A DNA stretch of 42,416 bases from NCBI GenBank assembly GCA_007096045.1, contig SFAU01000114.1:1-42416 (forward strand), written 5' to 3'. Position 1 is the stretch's first letter. The number at the start of each line of letters is the position of its first letter. Source of the DNA: Microcystis novacekii Mn_MB_F_20050700_S1. GTDB taxonomy: Bacteria; Cyanobacteriota; Cyanobacteriia; Cyanobacteriales; Microcystaceae. This document shows positions 14,325-23,984 of this stretch, piece after piece. Under the pieces are notes generated by a model. It was not told the DNA's origin and did no database searches. It was given only the letters and a program-made list of their open reading frames with translations. Position numbers and translations under genes: made by a program.

Positions 14325-15248
14325 TTACTGATTTAAAACTGTGGCCATTTTTTGGGAAACTTGTCGCAGGTTTTCACTCCAATTTTCAGCAAAGGCACTG
14401 ATAGGGATTACCTGTCCCCCAATTTCCCTAGCAATGGTTTCGGCACTTTTCTGGCTAAATTCTGGTTGAGTAAAAATAACTTTTATATTCTCTTTTTTTG
14501 CCTGTTTGATTAGTTGACTTAACTGGGCAGCACTCGGTTCATTGCCTTCGATTTGGATCGCAATCATCTCTAAACCGTAATCTTGGGCAAAATAGCCCCA
14601 TTCAGGATGAAATACCATAAATTTTTTATTTTTGACCCCTGCCAAGTTTTGCCGAATTTCTTGATCTAATGTGTCTAATTCCTGACGGAATTTTTCCAAG
14701 TTAGCCCGATAGATGGCTGCCTGACTGGGATCGAGTTGTGCTAGGGTTTGATAAATAGTTTCTGCTTGTGCTTTGACTCGTTTTGGTGATAACCAAATAT
14801 GGGTATCTAGGGTGTTTTTTCCAGCTTGATGTTTTTCTTCCTTGCTGTGATCATGATCATGATTATGTTCTGCTGTCAAAGGGATTTTATCTACTCCTTG
14901 ACTGGTATCGACGATTAACATCTGTTGGTTAACACTGTTTAAGCGATCTTTCCAAGCATCTTCTAAGGATACACCGATTTTAAAGTAGGCTTGGGATTGG
15001 GCTGTGGTTTTTAATTGTTCCGGTTTTGGTTCATAGGTGTGGGGATCTGTCCCCGGTTGAATCATGGCATTAACACTGACTCTATCACCGCCGATGCGTT
15101 TGACGAAATATTCCTGCGGTACGATACTCACTGTCACCTGTAGGGGTGTCTTTGCTTCCTTTTCCTTGACCGAGGAATCGCTACAAGCTGTTAAGCTGGC
15201 TATAGTCAGGGTTAAAGCGAGCGCTGTTAACCGGCAATTTTTACCCAT
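14325..15248 (-). CDS. znuA: Zinc-binding periplasmic protein ZnuA
   Basis: A 307-aa substrate-binding protein. The lipoprotein-type signal is TIASLTACSDSS, with Cys at about residue 22. The metal-site histidines appear in GTDPHTYEPKP, DTHIWLSP and FMVFHPEWGYFAQ, with the late acidic ligand region in QPEFS. A histidine-rich loop, AEHNHDHDHSKEEKHQ at about 127-142, is the hallmark of ZnuA over manganese-type proteins and acts in Zn(II) capture. A Zur-like palindrome lies 46-64 bases upstream of the ATG. Confidence 0.88.
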   Translation of the reverse strand: MGKNCRLTALALTLTIASLTACSDSSVKEKEAKTPLQVTVSIVPQEYFVKRIGGDRVSVNAMIQPGTDPHTYEPKPEQLKTTAQSQAYFKIGVSLEDAWKDRLNSVNQQMLIVDTSQGVDKIPLTAEHNHDHDHSKEEKHQAGKNTLDTHIWLSPKRVKAQAETIYQTLAQLDPSQAAIYRANLEKFRQELDTLDQEIRQNLAGVKNKKFMVFHPEWGYFAQDYGLEMIAIQIEGNEPSAAQLSQLIKQAKKENIKVIFTQPEFSQKSAETIAREIGGQVIPISAFAENWSENLRQVSQKMATVLNQ

Positions 15249-15268
15249 GGGATTAACTGAGTCTGATT

Positions 15269-15312
15269 ATGATTCTCATCTTATCACAGTCGCTGAGAAT
15301 CGTTATCATTCT
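15269..15312 (-). promoter_or_regulatory. Candidate Zur operator upstream of znuA
   Basis: TGAGAATCGTTATCATTCT (15294-15312) contains AGAAT-N7-ATTCT and resembles the TGATAAT-x-ATTATCA type box of cyanobacterial Zur. A half-palindrome ATGATTCTCA (15269-15278) faces it, since GATTCTCA and TGAGAATC are inverted. The position just before znuA fits zinc repression of the operon. Confidence 0.6.
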
Positions 15313-15362
15313 GAAAATATCTCCGTATAGATGTACTAATTTTTCTGCCTTCGATCTTTTGC

Positions 15363-15480
15363 TGGCAATTAAAAAATTTTTTCTTGCCAACCAACGCTTG
15401 ACATGATATTATATAGATAATGGAAAATCCGTGCGCCTGCGACCCCCCTCTTTTCAAGTCAAATAAAGCCCAAAAAAATT
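15363..15480 (-). repeat. Interspersed repeat, copy 5 (inverted, degenerate)
   Basis: Read on the minus strand it gives TTGACTTGAAAAGAGGGGGG, then TCGCAGGCGCACGGATTTTC, CATTATCTATATAATATCAT and GTCAAGCG. The order and motifs are those of copies 1-4 but with several changes. It is the only inverted copy seen. Confidence 0.7.
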
Positions 15481-15528
15481 AACCCCAAAAAGTAGTCGGT
15501 GAACTGAAAACTCACAGCTGATAACTGA

Positions 15529-15606
15529 TACTCGTTAAGACTGCACCGGAGTGCCGGAGTTGGAAGAGCAAGCTTGAGCATTTGTACTAAAACTCCCAAG
15601 AGCTTA
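15529..15606. repeat. Second repeat family, copy 2
   Basis: ACTCGTTAAGACTGCACCGG ... GCTTGAGCATTTGTACTAAA matches 9579-9662 over most of its length. It occupies the mfd upstream region together with short GATAACTGATA repeats. Confidence 0.7.
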
Positions 15607-15635
15607 ACTAAAAACCGAGAGCCGATCACCAAAAA

Positions 15636-18600
15636 ATGACTTTTGCCTCCGTTATTCGCAACCTTGAAAAATCGCCCCTAACTGCCGAACTTATCCAAAA
15701 ACTGGAGAAAAACGGCAATTTAACCCTAACTGGCCTTGCCCGCTTACCGAAAGGATTAATAAGCACAGCTTTCGCCCGTTGTCAAGGAAAAAATCTTGTA
15801 ATTATCTGTGCCAATCTAGAAGAAGCGGCACGTTGGGCGGCACAATTAGAAGCGATGACGTGGAAAGGTGTTTTCTTTTATCCCACCTCGGAAGCTTGCC
15901 CCTACGAGACATTTAATCGGGAATCCGAGATGATTTGGGGACAGATGCAGGTATTATCGACAATCAGTCATCAAGATGCCGGAATTGCGATCGTTACCAC
16001 CGAAAAGGCCCTGCAGCCCCATTTACCCCCTAGGGAGGTTTTCGAGCAATATAGCGATAATTTGGCGGTAGGAAGGGTTATAGAAGCCAAAAAGCTCGAT
16101 CTAACCCTAGCTAGATTAGGATATGAACGAGTTGCACTGGTAGAAACCGAAGGACAATGGAGTCGTCGCGGCGATATCGTTGATATTTTCCCAGTTTCGG
16201 CAGAATTACCAGTCAGGTTAGAATTTTTCGGCGATGAATTGGAAAAATTGCGAGAATTTGACCCTGCCACCCAAAGATCGCTGGATTCTATCCCCAATCT
16301 GCTTCTTACTCCCACTAGCTTTGCGGCGATGATTGCCCCTTCTCTTCCCCCCACAGTGGCCGATTATCTGGGGGCCGAAGAGCGAGAAAAATTAGCTAAT
16401 GGCATTTATCCAGAGGGAATTGAGCGATTTTTAGGCTTGGCATTCCCTCAAGCTGCCTCTTTATTGGATTATCTCCCCGAAAATAGTCTTATTGCCTTTG
16501 ATGAACTAGAAAGCTGTCAAGCTAGAAGCGATCGCTGGATAGAATATATTTCGGAACGCTGGCAAGAGATAGAACCAGCTTTACCGCAAATTCACCGTTC
16601 TTTTGGCGAATCTCTGCAAATATCGCTCAAATTTACCCATCTCTACCTCTCGGAAATAGACGATCACCTGTCCGAAAATCGCCTTAATCTCTCCAGTCGT
16701 CCGATTCCCACCAATCCGGGGCAATTCGCCAAACTAGCGGAAATTTTACGGGGAAAAAGAGAGATTTATAGCGGTATTAAACTAAATAAGTACGCTACAT
16801 GGTTAATATCTGCCCAACCCTCCCGCACAGTCTCGTTATTACAGGAACACGACTGTCCGGCCCAATTTATCCCCAATCCCCTTGATTTGGGGGCGATCGA
16901 GCGCTTAATCATTCAAAACACCGCTACAGCCCTAAAATACTCAGGATTAGCGGAATTAGAAGGTTTTATCCTACCCACCTATCGCATAGTCGTCGTTACC
17001 GATCGAGAGTTCTTCGGGCAACATCTTTTAAATACTGCCGGTTACGTCCGCAAACGTCGGCAAGCAGCCTCGGTACAGGTGGATGTGAATAAACTCCGTC
17101 CCCTGGATTTTGTAGTACATAAACACCATGGGGTCGGACAGTTTATCAAACTAGAAAAGCAGGAAAGCACAATTGGCGGAGTAGTGCAAGGTCGAGATTA
17201 TCTGGTTATTAAGTATGCCGATGGATTATTGCGGGTTCCTGCCGATTCTCTTGATAATCTCTCCCGTTATCGTCATACAGGTAGTCAAACGCCCGAATTA
17301 CATAAAATCTCTGGCAAAGCGTGGGAAGCGACGAAAACCCGCGTCAGGAAGTCGATTAAGAAGTTAGCGGTTGATTTAATCAATATTTACGCCCAACGCG
17401 CCCAAAAATCGGGTTTTGCCTATCCTGTGGATAATCCTTGGCAGCGGGAGTTAGAGGATGCTTTTCCCTACCAACCCACTGCGGATCAACTGAAAGCGAT
17501 ACAGGATGTGAAAAGGGATTTAGAAAGCGATCGCCCGATGGATCGCTTAGTCTGTGGGGATGTGGGTTTTGGCAAGACAGAAGTGGCCATTCGTGCTATT
17601 TTTAAAGCTGTCACCACGGGTCATAAACAGGTGGCTTTATTAGCACCAACAACGATTTTAACCCAACAACATTATCACACCCTGAAGGAGCGTTTTGCTC
17701 CCTATCCCATTAATGTGGGTTTATTAAATCGTTTTCGCACCAATTCCGAGAAAAAAGATATCGTCCAGCGCTTGAAAACGGGGGAATTGGATATAGTGGT
17801 GGGGACGCAGTTGTTATTGAGTAAAGCGGTGGAGTTTAAAGATTTAGGGTTATTGGTAATTGATGAAGAACAGCGTTTTGGGGTCAATCAAAAGGAAAAA
17901 ATTAAGGCTTTTAAAAGTAATATTGATGTCTTAACTTTGAGTGCGACACCGATTCCCCGGACTCTTTATATGTCCCTTTCTGGGGTGCGAGAAATGAGTT
18001 TAATTACCACACCTCCTCCCTCTCGTCGTCCCATCCAAACGCACCTTTCTAGTTATAATTCTGATGTGATTAGAACGGCAATTCGCAATGAATTGGATCG
18101 GGGGGGACAGATTTTTTATGTAGTACCCAGAATCGAGGGAATTGAAGAAAAAGCGGCAGCAATTCAAGGGATGATTCCGGGTGCTAGAATTGCCATCGGC
18201 CATGGTCGTATGGATGAGTCCGAATTAGAGACCACCATGTTAGCTTTTAATAATGGGGAAGCGGATATCTTAGTCTGTACGACTATTGTGGAGTCGGGGT
18301 TAGATATTCCCAGAGTTAACACGATTATCATTGAAGATGCCCAAAAATTCGGTTTAGCGCAACTCTATCAACTGCGAGGACGGGTGGGGCGATCGGGAGT
18401 ACAAGCGCACGCTTGGTTACTTTATCCAGCGAAGGGAGAACTAACAGAAACCGCTCGGGAAAGATTAAAGGCAATTCAAGAATTTACCCAGTTAGGATCG
18501 GGGTATCAATTAGCGACTAGGGATCTGGAAATTCGCGGTGCGGGTAACTTATTGGGTGCGGAACAATCGGGACAAATGGAAGCGATCGGTTTTGATCTAT

Positions 18601-19136
18601 ATATGGAAATGTTACAGGAAGCTTTGCGGGAAATTCAAGGTCAAGAAATTCCTCAAGTGGAGGATACCCAAATCGATCTGAAATTGACGGCATTTATTCC
18701 TAATGATTATATATCCGATCCAGAGCAGAAAATGGATGTTTATCGGGCGATCGCTACTGCCAATTCTCAGAAAACTTTAGGACAAATTGCCGCAGATTTA
18801 GTGGATAGATACGGGGCAATTCCTTCACCAGTGGTACAATTATTTAAGGTAATCGAGTTAAAACATCTGGCTAAATCCCTCGGTTTTTCGCGAATTAAAC
18901 CCGATGGAAAACAGCATATTATCCTAGAAACTCCTATGGAGGAACCAGCGTGGAAATTATTAGAAGAACACCTACCAAAACCTATACAATCACGCTTTGT
19001 TTATAGTCCGAAACAGGTGACAGTTAGGGGTTTAGGATTGGTAAAACCACCACAGCAGTTAGATAGTTTATTGGAGTGGTTAGCTAAATGTAAAGATGGC
19101 CTACCGACGGGAATTAGACTGGGAGGTTCACTCTAG
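15636..19136 (+). CDS. mfd: Transcription-repair coupling factor Mfd
   Basis: A 1166-aa protein of normal length for Mfd, which removes RNA polymerase stalled at DNA lesions and recruits UvrA. The UvrB-like N-terminal region spans about 1-350. The CarD/Tudor-like polymerase-binding domain starts near 490 with [17 protein letters not shown]. The RecG-like translocase has Walker [15 protein letters not shown] near 642, DEEQRFGV near 742, [13 protein letters not shown], and motif [13 protein letters not shown]. The C-terminal TRCF domain (from about 1000) contains [17 protein letters not shown]. Monocistronic; its upstream region is made of repeats, so the promoter is hard to place. Confidence 0.95.
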   Translation: MTFASVIRNLEKSPLTAELIQKLEKNGNLTLTGLARLPKGLISTAFARCQGKNLVIICANLEEAARWAAQLEAMTWKGVFFYPTSEACPYETFNRESEMIWGQMQVLSTISHQDAGIAIVTTEKALQPHLPPREVFEQYSDNLAVGRVIEAKKLDLTLARLGYERVALVETEGQWSRRGDIVDIFPVSAELPVRLEFFGDELEKLREFDPATQRSLDSIPNLLLTPTSFAAMIAPSLPPTVADYLGAEEREKLANGIYPEGIERFLGLAFPQAASLLDYLPENSLIAFDELESCQARSDRWIEYISERWQEIEPALPQIHRSFGESLQISLKFTHLYLSEIDDHLSENRLNLSSRPIPTNPGQFAKLAEILRGKREIYSGIKLNKYATWLISAQPSRTVSLLQEHDCPAQFIPNPLDLGAIERLIIQNTATALKYSGLAELEGFILPTYRIVVVTDREFFGQHLLNTAGYVRKRRQAASVQVDVNKLRPLDFVVHKHHGVGQFIKLEKQESTIGGVVQGRDYLVIKYADGLLRVPADSLDNLSRYRHTGSQTPELHKISGKAWEATKTRVRKSIKKLAVDLINIYAQRAQKSGFAYPVDNPWQRELEDAFPYQPTADQLKAIQDVKRDLESDRPMDRLVCGDVGFGKTEVAIRAIFKAVTTGHKQVALLAPTTILTQQHYHTLKERFAPYPINVGLLNRFRTNSEKKDIVQRLKTGELDIVVGTQLLLSKAVEFKDLGLLVIDEEQRFGVNQKEKIKAFKSNIDVLTLSATPIPRTLYMSLSGVREMSLITTPPPSRRPIQTHLSSYNSDVIRTAIRNELDRGGQIFYVVPRIEGIEEKAAAIQGMIPGARIAIGHGRMDESELETTMLAFNNGEADILVCTTIVESGLDIPRVNTIIIEDAQKFGLAQLYQLRGRVGRSGVQAHAWLLYPAKGELTETARERLKAIQEFTQLGSGYQLATRDLEIRGAGNLLGAEQSGQMEAIGFDLYMEMLQEALREIQGQEIPQVEDTQIDLKLTAFIPNDYISDPEQKMDVYRAIATANSQKTLGQIAADLVDRYGAIPSPVVQLFKVIELKHLAKSLGFSRIKPDGKQHIILETPMEEPAWKLLEEHLPKPIQSRFVYSPKQVTVRGLGLVKPPQQLDSLLEWLAKCKDGLPTGIRLGGSL

Positions 19137-19198
19137 ATCTTTGCCGGGGTGTGTCAGGAATATCACTACTACCGAATCACCACCGGAAGTGTTAGGGG

Positions 19199-19863
19199 AT
19201 GATTTTATTAAAGTTCCCCGTTGATCACAGATTTACTATCAGGGTAAATTTTTTAGTTATTCCTCTTATTCGTGCCGATTGGGCGGCACAACGTATTCAA
19301 GGATTATCTTTAAAAAAAGCCGTCATTAGACCTCTTGCAAAAGTCTTAAGTCGATCCTTGTACAGCAACATTTTTGAAGATTATCAACTACTAATAAATA
19401 ATTAACTGAAAGTCCCTCCCATTATTGTTTCTATCGTTTGTTATTAACGACGTTTTTGCTGCTAATGACAATAAAACTTTCATCAAAGAGTTTGATTATC
19501 CACTGCTTGGACTGGGGATGATGTGGGAGCGTTTTCAAGAAAAATTAGAAGCACAAAGTTGTCCAGTTTTGCTAGACACGAAAGTCATTAAAGTAAAAAG
19601 AAAGGGTCAAACAACATTTACTGGTGATTCAAAACTATGTGGATAGTTTTGAAAATCTGCAATCTGTGGGCAGAAATGAAATGCACCGCTATAATAATCA
19701 AGACCATTCGATGTTATCAGCCATCCTAGCCGCCGAGAATATTATTAGGGCTAATCATAACCCTTGGAAAGTCAATACCGAGCGTTCTTACCATGAGGAA
19801 TTTACGACGAAATCTGACGGGTGCATCTCACTTTTGAAACCTAAGCACAAATTTATTGCTTAA
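19199..19863 (+). pseudogene. Decayed FAD-dependent amine-oxidase-like gene
   Basis: Three fragments in order resemble one NAD(P)/FAD-dependent oxidoreductase of the protoporphyrinogen-oxidase-like group. The first is DWAAQRIQGLSLKKAV (19.29 kb). The second is NDNKTFIKEFDYPLLG and MMWERFQEKLEAQSCPVLLD (19.45-19.6 kb). The third is IQNYVDSFENLQSVGRNEMH, then RYNNQDHSMLSA, the C-terminal FAD-proximal part. Stops separate the first two, and a large middle section is missing at about 19615. The N-terminal FAD-binding glycine loop is not visible. This is a relic with no likely product. Confidence 0.7.
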
Positions 19864-19997
19864 GTAAGCTTTAAGCAAACAGCCTCTTCATAGGAATCGC
19901 CTTCGCCATTTTTGATCAATAAAGTCTGGAAATCCTACTAGATAGCAGTTGTCCTCTTCTGACCATTGAATAATTATTGTATATTTAAGTTGATTCA
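19860..19997 (-). pseudogene. HicB-like antitoxin remnant, frameshifted
   Basis: From ATG 19997 the minus strand reads MNQLKYTIIIQWSEEDNCYL, then VGFPDFIDQ, the start of a cyanobacterial HicB-like protein. It runs out of frame, and the family's GDSYEEAV helix continues in another frame (KNGEGDSYEEAV), ending at 19860. It overlaps the end of the FAD-oxidoreductase relic on the opposite strand, so two decayed genes meet here. Confidence 0.6.
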
Positions 19998-20019
19998 TTT
20001 TCTTGTTTCCTTTTGACCT

Positions 20020-20092
20020 CTTAGATGGCGTTTAAAACTTCTTCTTCTAAAAAAATTTTAGCAGCTGAGCTATCTTTCTCTGAAAGGGTCAT
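20020..20092 (-). other. Tiny ORF upstream of HicB remnant
   Basis: ATG 20092 opens a 23-codon frame, MTLSEKDSSAAKIFLEEEVL, ending NAI. The frame is also open upstream into the end of the Uma2 gene, so it may be the tail of a lost gene. It sits where the partner of the HicB-like remnant would be. Not recognised. Confidence 0.3.
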
Positions 20093-20120
20093 TCTTCCTT
20101 CATATAAAGTATGAAAAAGC

Positions 20121-20831
20121 TCATTCTTCTTCTAAACTTAATCCTAACGCCTGTAAGCGTTCCGCTAGTCGATCCGCACGTTTTTTTTCTCTATCAGCGC
20201 GTTTCTTTTCCTTATCGGCACGTTTCTTTTCTTGATTAGCACGCTGTTTTTCTTGACGCATTTGAGACTCTAACTCAACAGTTGTTAAAAATTTCTCTCC
20301 ATCGGGACGATACAATTCCAAACTAGATTTATCCCAGATAAAACGCACACCCAAACGGGGACTTATCCAATCATTGATGGGGATAATTTCTCTTAATTTT
20401 TCTCCCTGTCTTTGCCAACCTTGTAAACGACAGCGCATCGGGTTATATAAGTAGTATTCTTCTACACTATATGTGTCATAAAACTCTAATTTTCGACTCA
20501 TTTCTGCTTTTGTATTCTTCGGTGATAGAATTTCAAAAACCACTTGAGGAGCGATATTTTCTTCCTGCCATTGACGATAGGAACCTCTCCGTCCTTTGGG
20601 ACGGCCAAAGACTACCATCACATCAGGAGCAACTGGTGAAACCAAAGTAGAACGCAGAGGATACCAGAGTAAATCTCCAGCAATAAACACCTTAGGGTCA
20701 TTGGCAAAGATAATCTCTAAATTCTCCTTAATTTTGACAATCCACTCATATTGTTCGGTATTATCTGCCATCGGTTGACCATCGCTATCAGGGAAAAGAA
20801 GATCGTCGTCAATATCAAGATAACTAACCAT
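20121..20831 (-). CDS. Uma2 family protein with charged coiled-coil tail
   Basis: A 236-aa protein. The Uma2 nuclease-like domain has PVAPDVMVVFGRPKG (Asp of the PD motif, about residue 70), QVVFEILSPKNTKAEMSRKL (Glu and Lys), then EFYDTYSVEEYYLYNP. The C-terminal ~45 residues are heptad-like repeats of the unit KKRAD(K/R)E, giving a highly charged coiled coil before ADRLAERLQALGLSLEEE. Such tails are frequent in cyanobacterial Uma2 proteins and probably mediate self-association. Its function is unknown. Confidence 0.8.
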   Translation of the reverse strand: MVSYLDIDDDLLFPDSDGQPMADNTEQYEWIVKIKENLEIIFANDPKVFIAGDLLWYPLRSTLVSPVAPDVMVVFGRPKGRRGSYRQWQEENIAPQVVFEILSPKNTKAEMSRKLEFYDTYSVEEYYLYNPMRCRLQGWQRQGEKLREIIPINDWISPRLGVRFIWDKSSLELYRPDGEKFLTTVELESQMRQEKQRANQEKKRADKEKKRADREKKRADRLAERLQALGLSLEEE

Positions 20832-20962
20832 TGTCTTTGGATTTTAATAGATGGTTGTTTTCTGATTCTAGCAAGATAATGATGAATGATGAATTAGGAA
20901 TTGGGGAGATGGGGTAATGGGGGTGTGGGGAGAAAAAGGTCTTAAGCGGCGGTTATATCTAG

Positions 20963-21005
20963 TAGAATCTATATTTATCAAAAAGTTAATTGACTAGAAT
21001 CTATA
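20963..21005 (+). promoter_or_regulatory. Direct repeat TAGAATCTATA upstream of ccmR
   Basis: TAGAATCTATA occurs at 20963-20973 and again at 20995-21005, 32 bases apart (about three helical turns), 55-97 bases before the TTG start of ccmR. This could be an operator for autoregulation or part of the promoter; TTGACT at 20990-20995 would serve as a -35. Candidate only. Confidence 0.4.
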
Positions 21006-21059
21006 AAGACGCTAGGATTGATGGTAACAAATAGTTGTTATTGAAAAGGGAATAAGAAC

Positions 21060-22004
21060 TTGATACAGGCAACCCTGCACCAGTTAAGGGTTTTCGAGGC
21101 TACCGCTCGACACAGTAGCTTCACCAAGGCGGCCGAGGAGTTATTTATCACTCAACCTACCGTCTCAACCCAAGTCAAACAACTCACAAAAGCCGTGGGT
21201 TTACCGCTATTCGAGCAAATTGGCAAACGTTTATTTTTAACCGAAGCGGGTAAGGAATTACTGTTCACCTGTCAAGAGATTTTTGATAAATTGGATAACT
21301 TTCAGATGAAAGTGGCCGATATTAAGGGAACTAGACAGGGAAAGCTGACTTTAGGCGTGATTACTACCGCTAAATACTTTGTGCCGCGATTACTGGGGGC
21401 ATTCTGTCAACAGTATCCCGGCATTGACATCGCCCTGCAAGTGACTAATCATCAGAAACTGCAAGAGCGAATGTTAAACAACGAGGATGACCTCTATATT
21501 CTCAGTCAACCGCCGGAAGAAGTGGAACTTTGTTCTCAGTCTTTTCTGGAAAATCCCCTAGTGGTGGTGGCGCGACAAGATCATCCATTGGTGGGCCAAA
21601 AAAATCTCCCCCTTGAGTGCCTCAACCATCAACCTTTTATTATGCGCGAATCGGGATCCGGAACCAGGCAAGCGGTACAAAAATTATTTAATCTCCACGA
21701 TATTAAGGTGAAGGTGCGCTTGGAATTAGGCAGTAACGAAGCTATTAAACAGGCTATTTCCGGCGGTTTGGGAATATCGGTACTATCTAAGCATACTCTC
21801 ATCTCGGAAGGGGAAAACGGAGAATTAGCCATCCTCGACGTGGAACAGTTTCCGATTCAGCGCCATTGGTACGTTTGTTACCTGGCCGGAAAACAACTTT
21901 CCGTGATTGCCGATGCTTTTTTAAAATACCTGCTGGAAGCTAGTCAAACCATCCCCATTCATGCCCCGTTAAAAAATGATCACAGCTTATTAGTGACCCA
22001 TTAA
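21060..22004 (+). CDS. ccmR: LysR regulator of CO2 uptake (CcmR/NdhR type)
   Basis: A 314-aa LysR-type regulator. The HTH is at residues 5-60 (LHQLRVFEATARHSSFTKAA then ITQPTVSTQVKQL). The effector domain follows, with LTLGVITTAKYFVPRLLGAF, the form common to the CbbR/CcmR/CmpR group that senses Calvin-cycle and photorespiratory metabolites. The TTG start is chosen because family members begin exactly there, and AAGGGA lies 12-17 bases upstream. It is 46 bases before ndhF3 on the same strand, so it most likely controls the downstream NDH-1(3) operon. CmpR is the main alternative; neighbours favour CcmR. Confidence 0.75.
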   Translation: MIQATLHQLRVFEATARHSSFTKAAEELFITQPTVSTQVKQLTKAVGLPLFEQIGKRLFLTEAGKELLFTCQEIFDKLDNFQMKVADIKGTRQGKLTLGVITTAKYFVPRLLGAFCQQYPGIDIALQVTNHQKLQERMLNNEDDLYILSQPPEEVELCSQSFLENPLVVVARQDHPLVGQKNLPLECLNHQPFIMRESGSGTRQAVQKLFNLHDIKVKVRLELGSNEAIKQAISGGLGISVLSKHTLISEGENGELAILDVEQFPIQRHWYVCYLAGKQLSVIADAFLKYLLEASQTIPIHAPLKNDHSLLVTH

Positions 22005-22050
22005 ACCTTAAACTTTAATTCAGGATCATTTTTCTTCTTGAGGTGGTTAT

Positions 22051-23904
22051 ATGTTCGAGTCCTTCAGCCAGACTATCTGGTTGGTACCTCTTTACGCCTT
22101 TGCGGGCGCACTTCTCGCTCTACCCTGGTCTCCCGGTATTATCCGGCAAACCGGCCCGCGACCAGCCGGTTATCTGAACTTAATCATGACTTTCTTGGCT
22201 TTTTTCCATAGCCTTTTTGCTTTAATCGCCGTTTGGGGTCGTCCGCCGCAATCTATAGCATTTAATTGGCTAAATGCCGCAGATTTAAGCATATCTTTAG
22301 ATGTGCAGATTTCGGCTGTTAATATCGGGGCTTTACTGCTAATTACCAGCTTAAACCTCGCCGCTCAGGTATATGCGATCGCCTACCTAGAAATGGATTG
22401 GGGTTGGGCAAGGTTTTATTCTCTCGTCGCTCTCTTTGAAGGGGGTATGTGCGCCCTCGTTATCTGTAATTCGCTATTTTTCAGCTATTGTGTGCTAGAA
22501 GTTCTCACCCTCGGCACTTATCTGCTAATTGGTTTCTGGTTCAATCAATCTCTGGTGGTGACGGGGGCGCGGGATGCTTTTCTGACTAAACGGATTGGCG
22601 ATTTAATCCTGTTGATGGGAGTGGTGGCCCTTTTACCCCTGGCGGGAACCTGGAACTTTGACCAATTGGCACAATGGGCGGCTACAGCCAATTTAAACCC
22701 CAATGTGGCCAATTTACTCTGTTTAGCCCTGATTGCCGGTCCGATGGGCAAATGCGCTCAATTTCCCCTGCATTTATGGCTAGATGAGGCGATGGAGGGA
22801 CCGATGCCGGCGACAATTCTGCGGAATACCGTCGTCGTTTCCACTGGTGCTTGGTTATTGGTGAAATTAGAGCCGGTGCTACAATTATCGCCCTTAACCT
22901 TGCAGGTAATGATCATTGTTGGCTCTGTCACTGCTATCGGTGCGGGTTTAATTGCGATCGCACAGATCGATGTCAAGCGCTCCCTTTCCTATTCCGTCAG
23001 CGCCTACATGGGACTGATTTTTATCGCTGTGGCCACCGGACAAACGCAAACCGCTTTAGTCTTACTCTTCACTTATGCGATCGCCATGTCCCTGTTAGTC
23101 ATGGTGGTGGGTAACATCATTTGGAATAATATCAGCCAAGATTTAAGCCAATACGGCGGTTTATGGTCCCGTCGTCCCGTTTCTGGTATTTGTTATCTCG
23201 TCGGGGCCGCTAGTTTAGTCGCACTGCCTCCCTTTGGTGGTTTTTGGGCATTAGCGCGCATGGGCGATCGCCTCGCAGAAGTCAGTGGTTTACTGTTATT
23301 AGTGCTATTGTTGGTCAATGCCTTAACTGCCTTTAGTGTCACTAGAGAATTTTGCGTTTTCTTTGGCGGTAAAATCAAACCGATGACCCTGCGCTCTCCG
23401 GAAGCTCTTTGGCCCTTAGTTATCCCCATGACTGTGACCATGGGTTTCGCCCTTCATCTGCCGATTTTATTGGCGCAATGGCATTTATTACCAAGTAACT
23501 TAAATCTGGGAGTGGCTTTTCTCTTGGTGCTTTCCACTGCTGCGGGCGTAATTCCGGCAGCCTATGTTTACCTGAATGAAAATATCTCCAAACCGATCGT
23601 TTTTCAACCGAAAGCCGTTCAAGATTTCTTTGCCAACGACCTTTATACGGCCCAATTGTATAAAGTTACCATCGTTTTTGTCGTCGGATTAATCTCGCAA
23701 ATTATTAACTGGATCGATACCTTTCTGGTGGATGGCATCGTTAATCTGGTGGGATTAGCCACGGTTTTTGGTGGTCAGAGTTTGAAATATAACGTCTCGG
23801 GCCAAACCCAATTTTACTTTCTGTCGATTATTTTGGGGGTCGCTTTGATTGGTTTTATCATCTGCTGGCCCCTACTATCACAGATTTCTCTAGTTTTCAG
23901 TTAA
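22051..23904 (+). CDS. ndhF3: NAD(P)H dehydrogenase subunit NdhF3 (CO2 uptake)
   Basis: A 617-aa polytopic proton-pump subunit. This is the inducible F3 form of NdhF, part of the NDH-1(3) (NDH-1MS) complex that drives CO2 hydration at the thylakoid membrane. Antiporter-type signatures are ITSLNLAAQVYAIAYLEMDW, FFSYCVLEVLTLGTYLLIGF, DAFLTKRIGDL, and FPLHLWLDEAMEGPMPATI with its conserved His/Leu-Asp-Glu, followed by DVKRSLSYSVSAYMG. Length and the downstream ndhD3-cupA distinguish it from housekeeping NdhF1. First structural gene of the operon; induced in low CO2 in relatives. Confidence 0.9.
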   Translation: MFESFSQTIWLVPLYAFAGALLALPWSPGIIRQTGPRPAGYLNLIMTFLAFFHSLFALIAVWGRPPQSIAFNWLNAADLSISLDVQISAVNIGALLLITSLNLAAQVYAIAYLEMDWGWARFYSLVALFEGGMCALVICNSLFFSYCVLEVLTLGTYLLIGFWFNQSLVVTGARDAFLTKRIGDLILLMGVVALLPLAGTWNFDQLAQWAATANLNPNVANLLCLALIAGPMGKCAQFPLHLWLDEAMEGPMPATILRNTVVVSTGAWLLVKLEPVLQLSPLTLQVMIIVGSVTAIGAGLIAIAQIDVKRSLSYSVSAYMGLIFIAVATGQTQTALVLLFTYAIAMSLLVMVVGNIIWNNISQDLSQYGGLWSRRPVSGICYLVGAASLVALPPFGGFWALARMGDRLAEVSGLLLLVLLLVNALTAFSVTREFCVFFGGKIKPMTLRSPEALWPLVIPMTVTMGFALHLPILLAQWHLLPSNLNLGVAFLLVLSTAAGVIPAAYVYLNENISKPIVFQPKAVQDFFANDLYTAQLYKVTIVFVVGLISQIINWIDTFLVDGIVNLVGLATVFGGQSLKYNVSGQTQFYFLSIILGVALIGFIICWPLLSQISLVFS

Positions 23905-23984
23905 AGATTTGATAACTTAGGCTTTTCTTTAGCATCCCCGGCCCTGACAATAGGATTTGTCCTGATTAATGGAAACAACTACCG

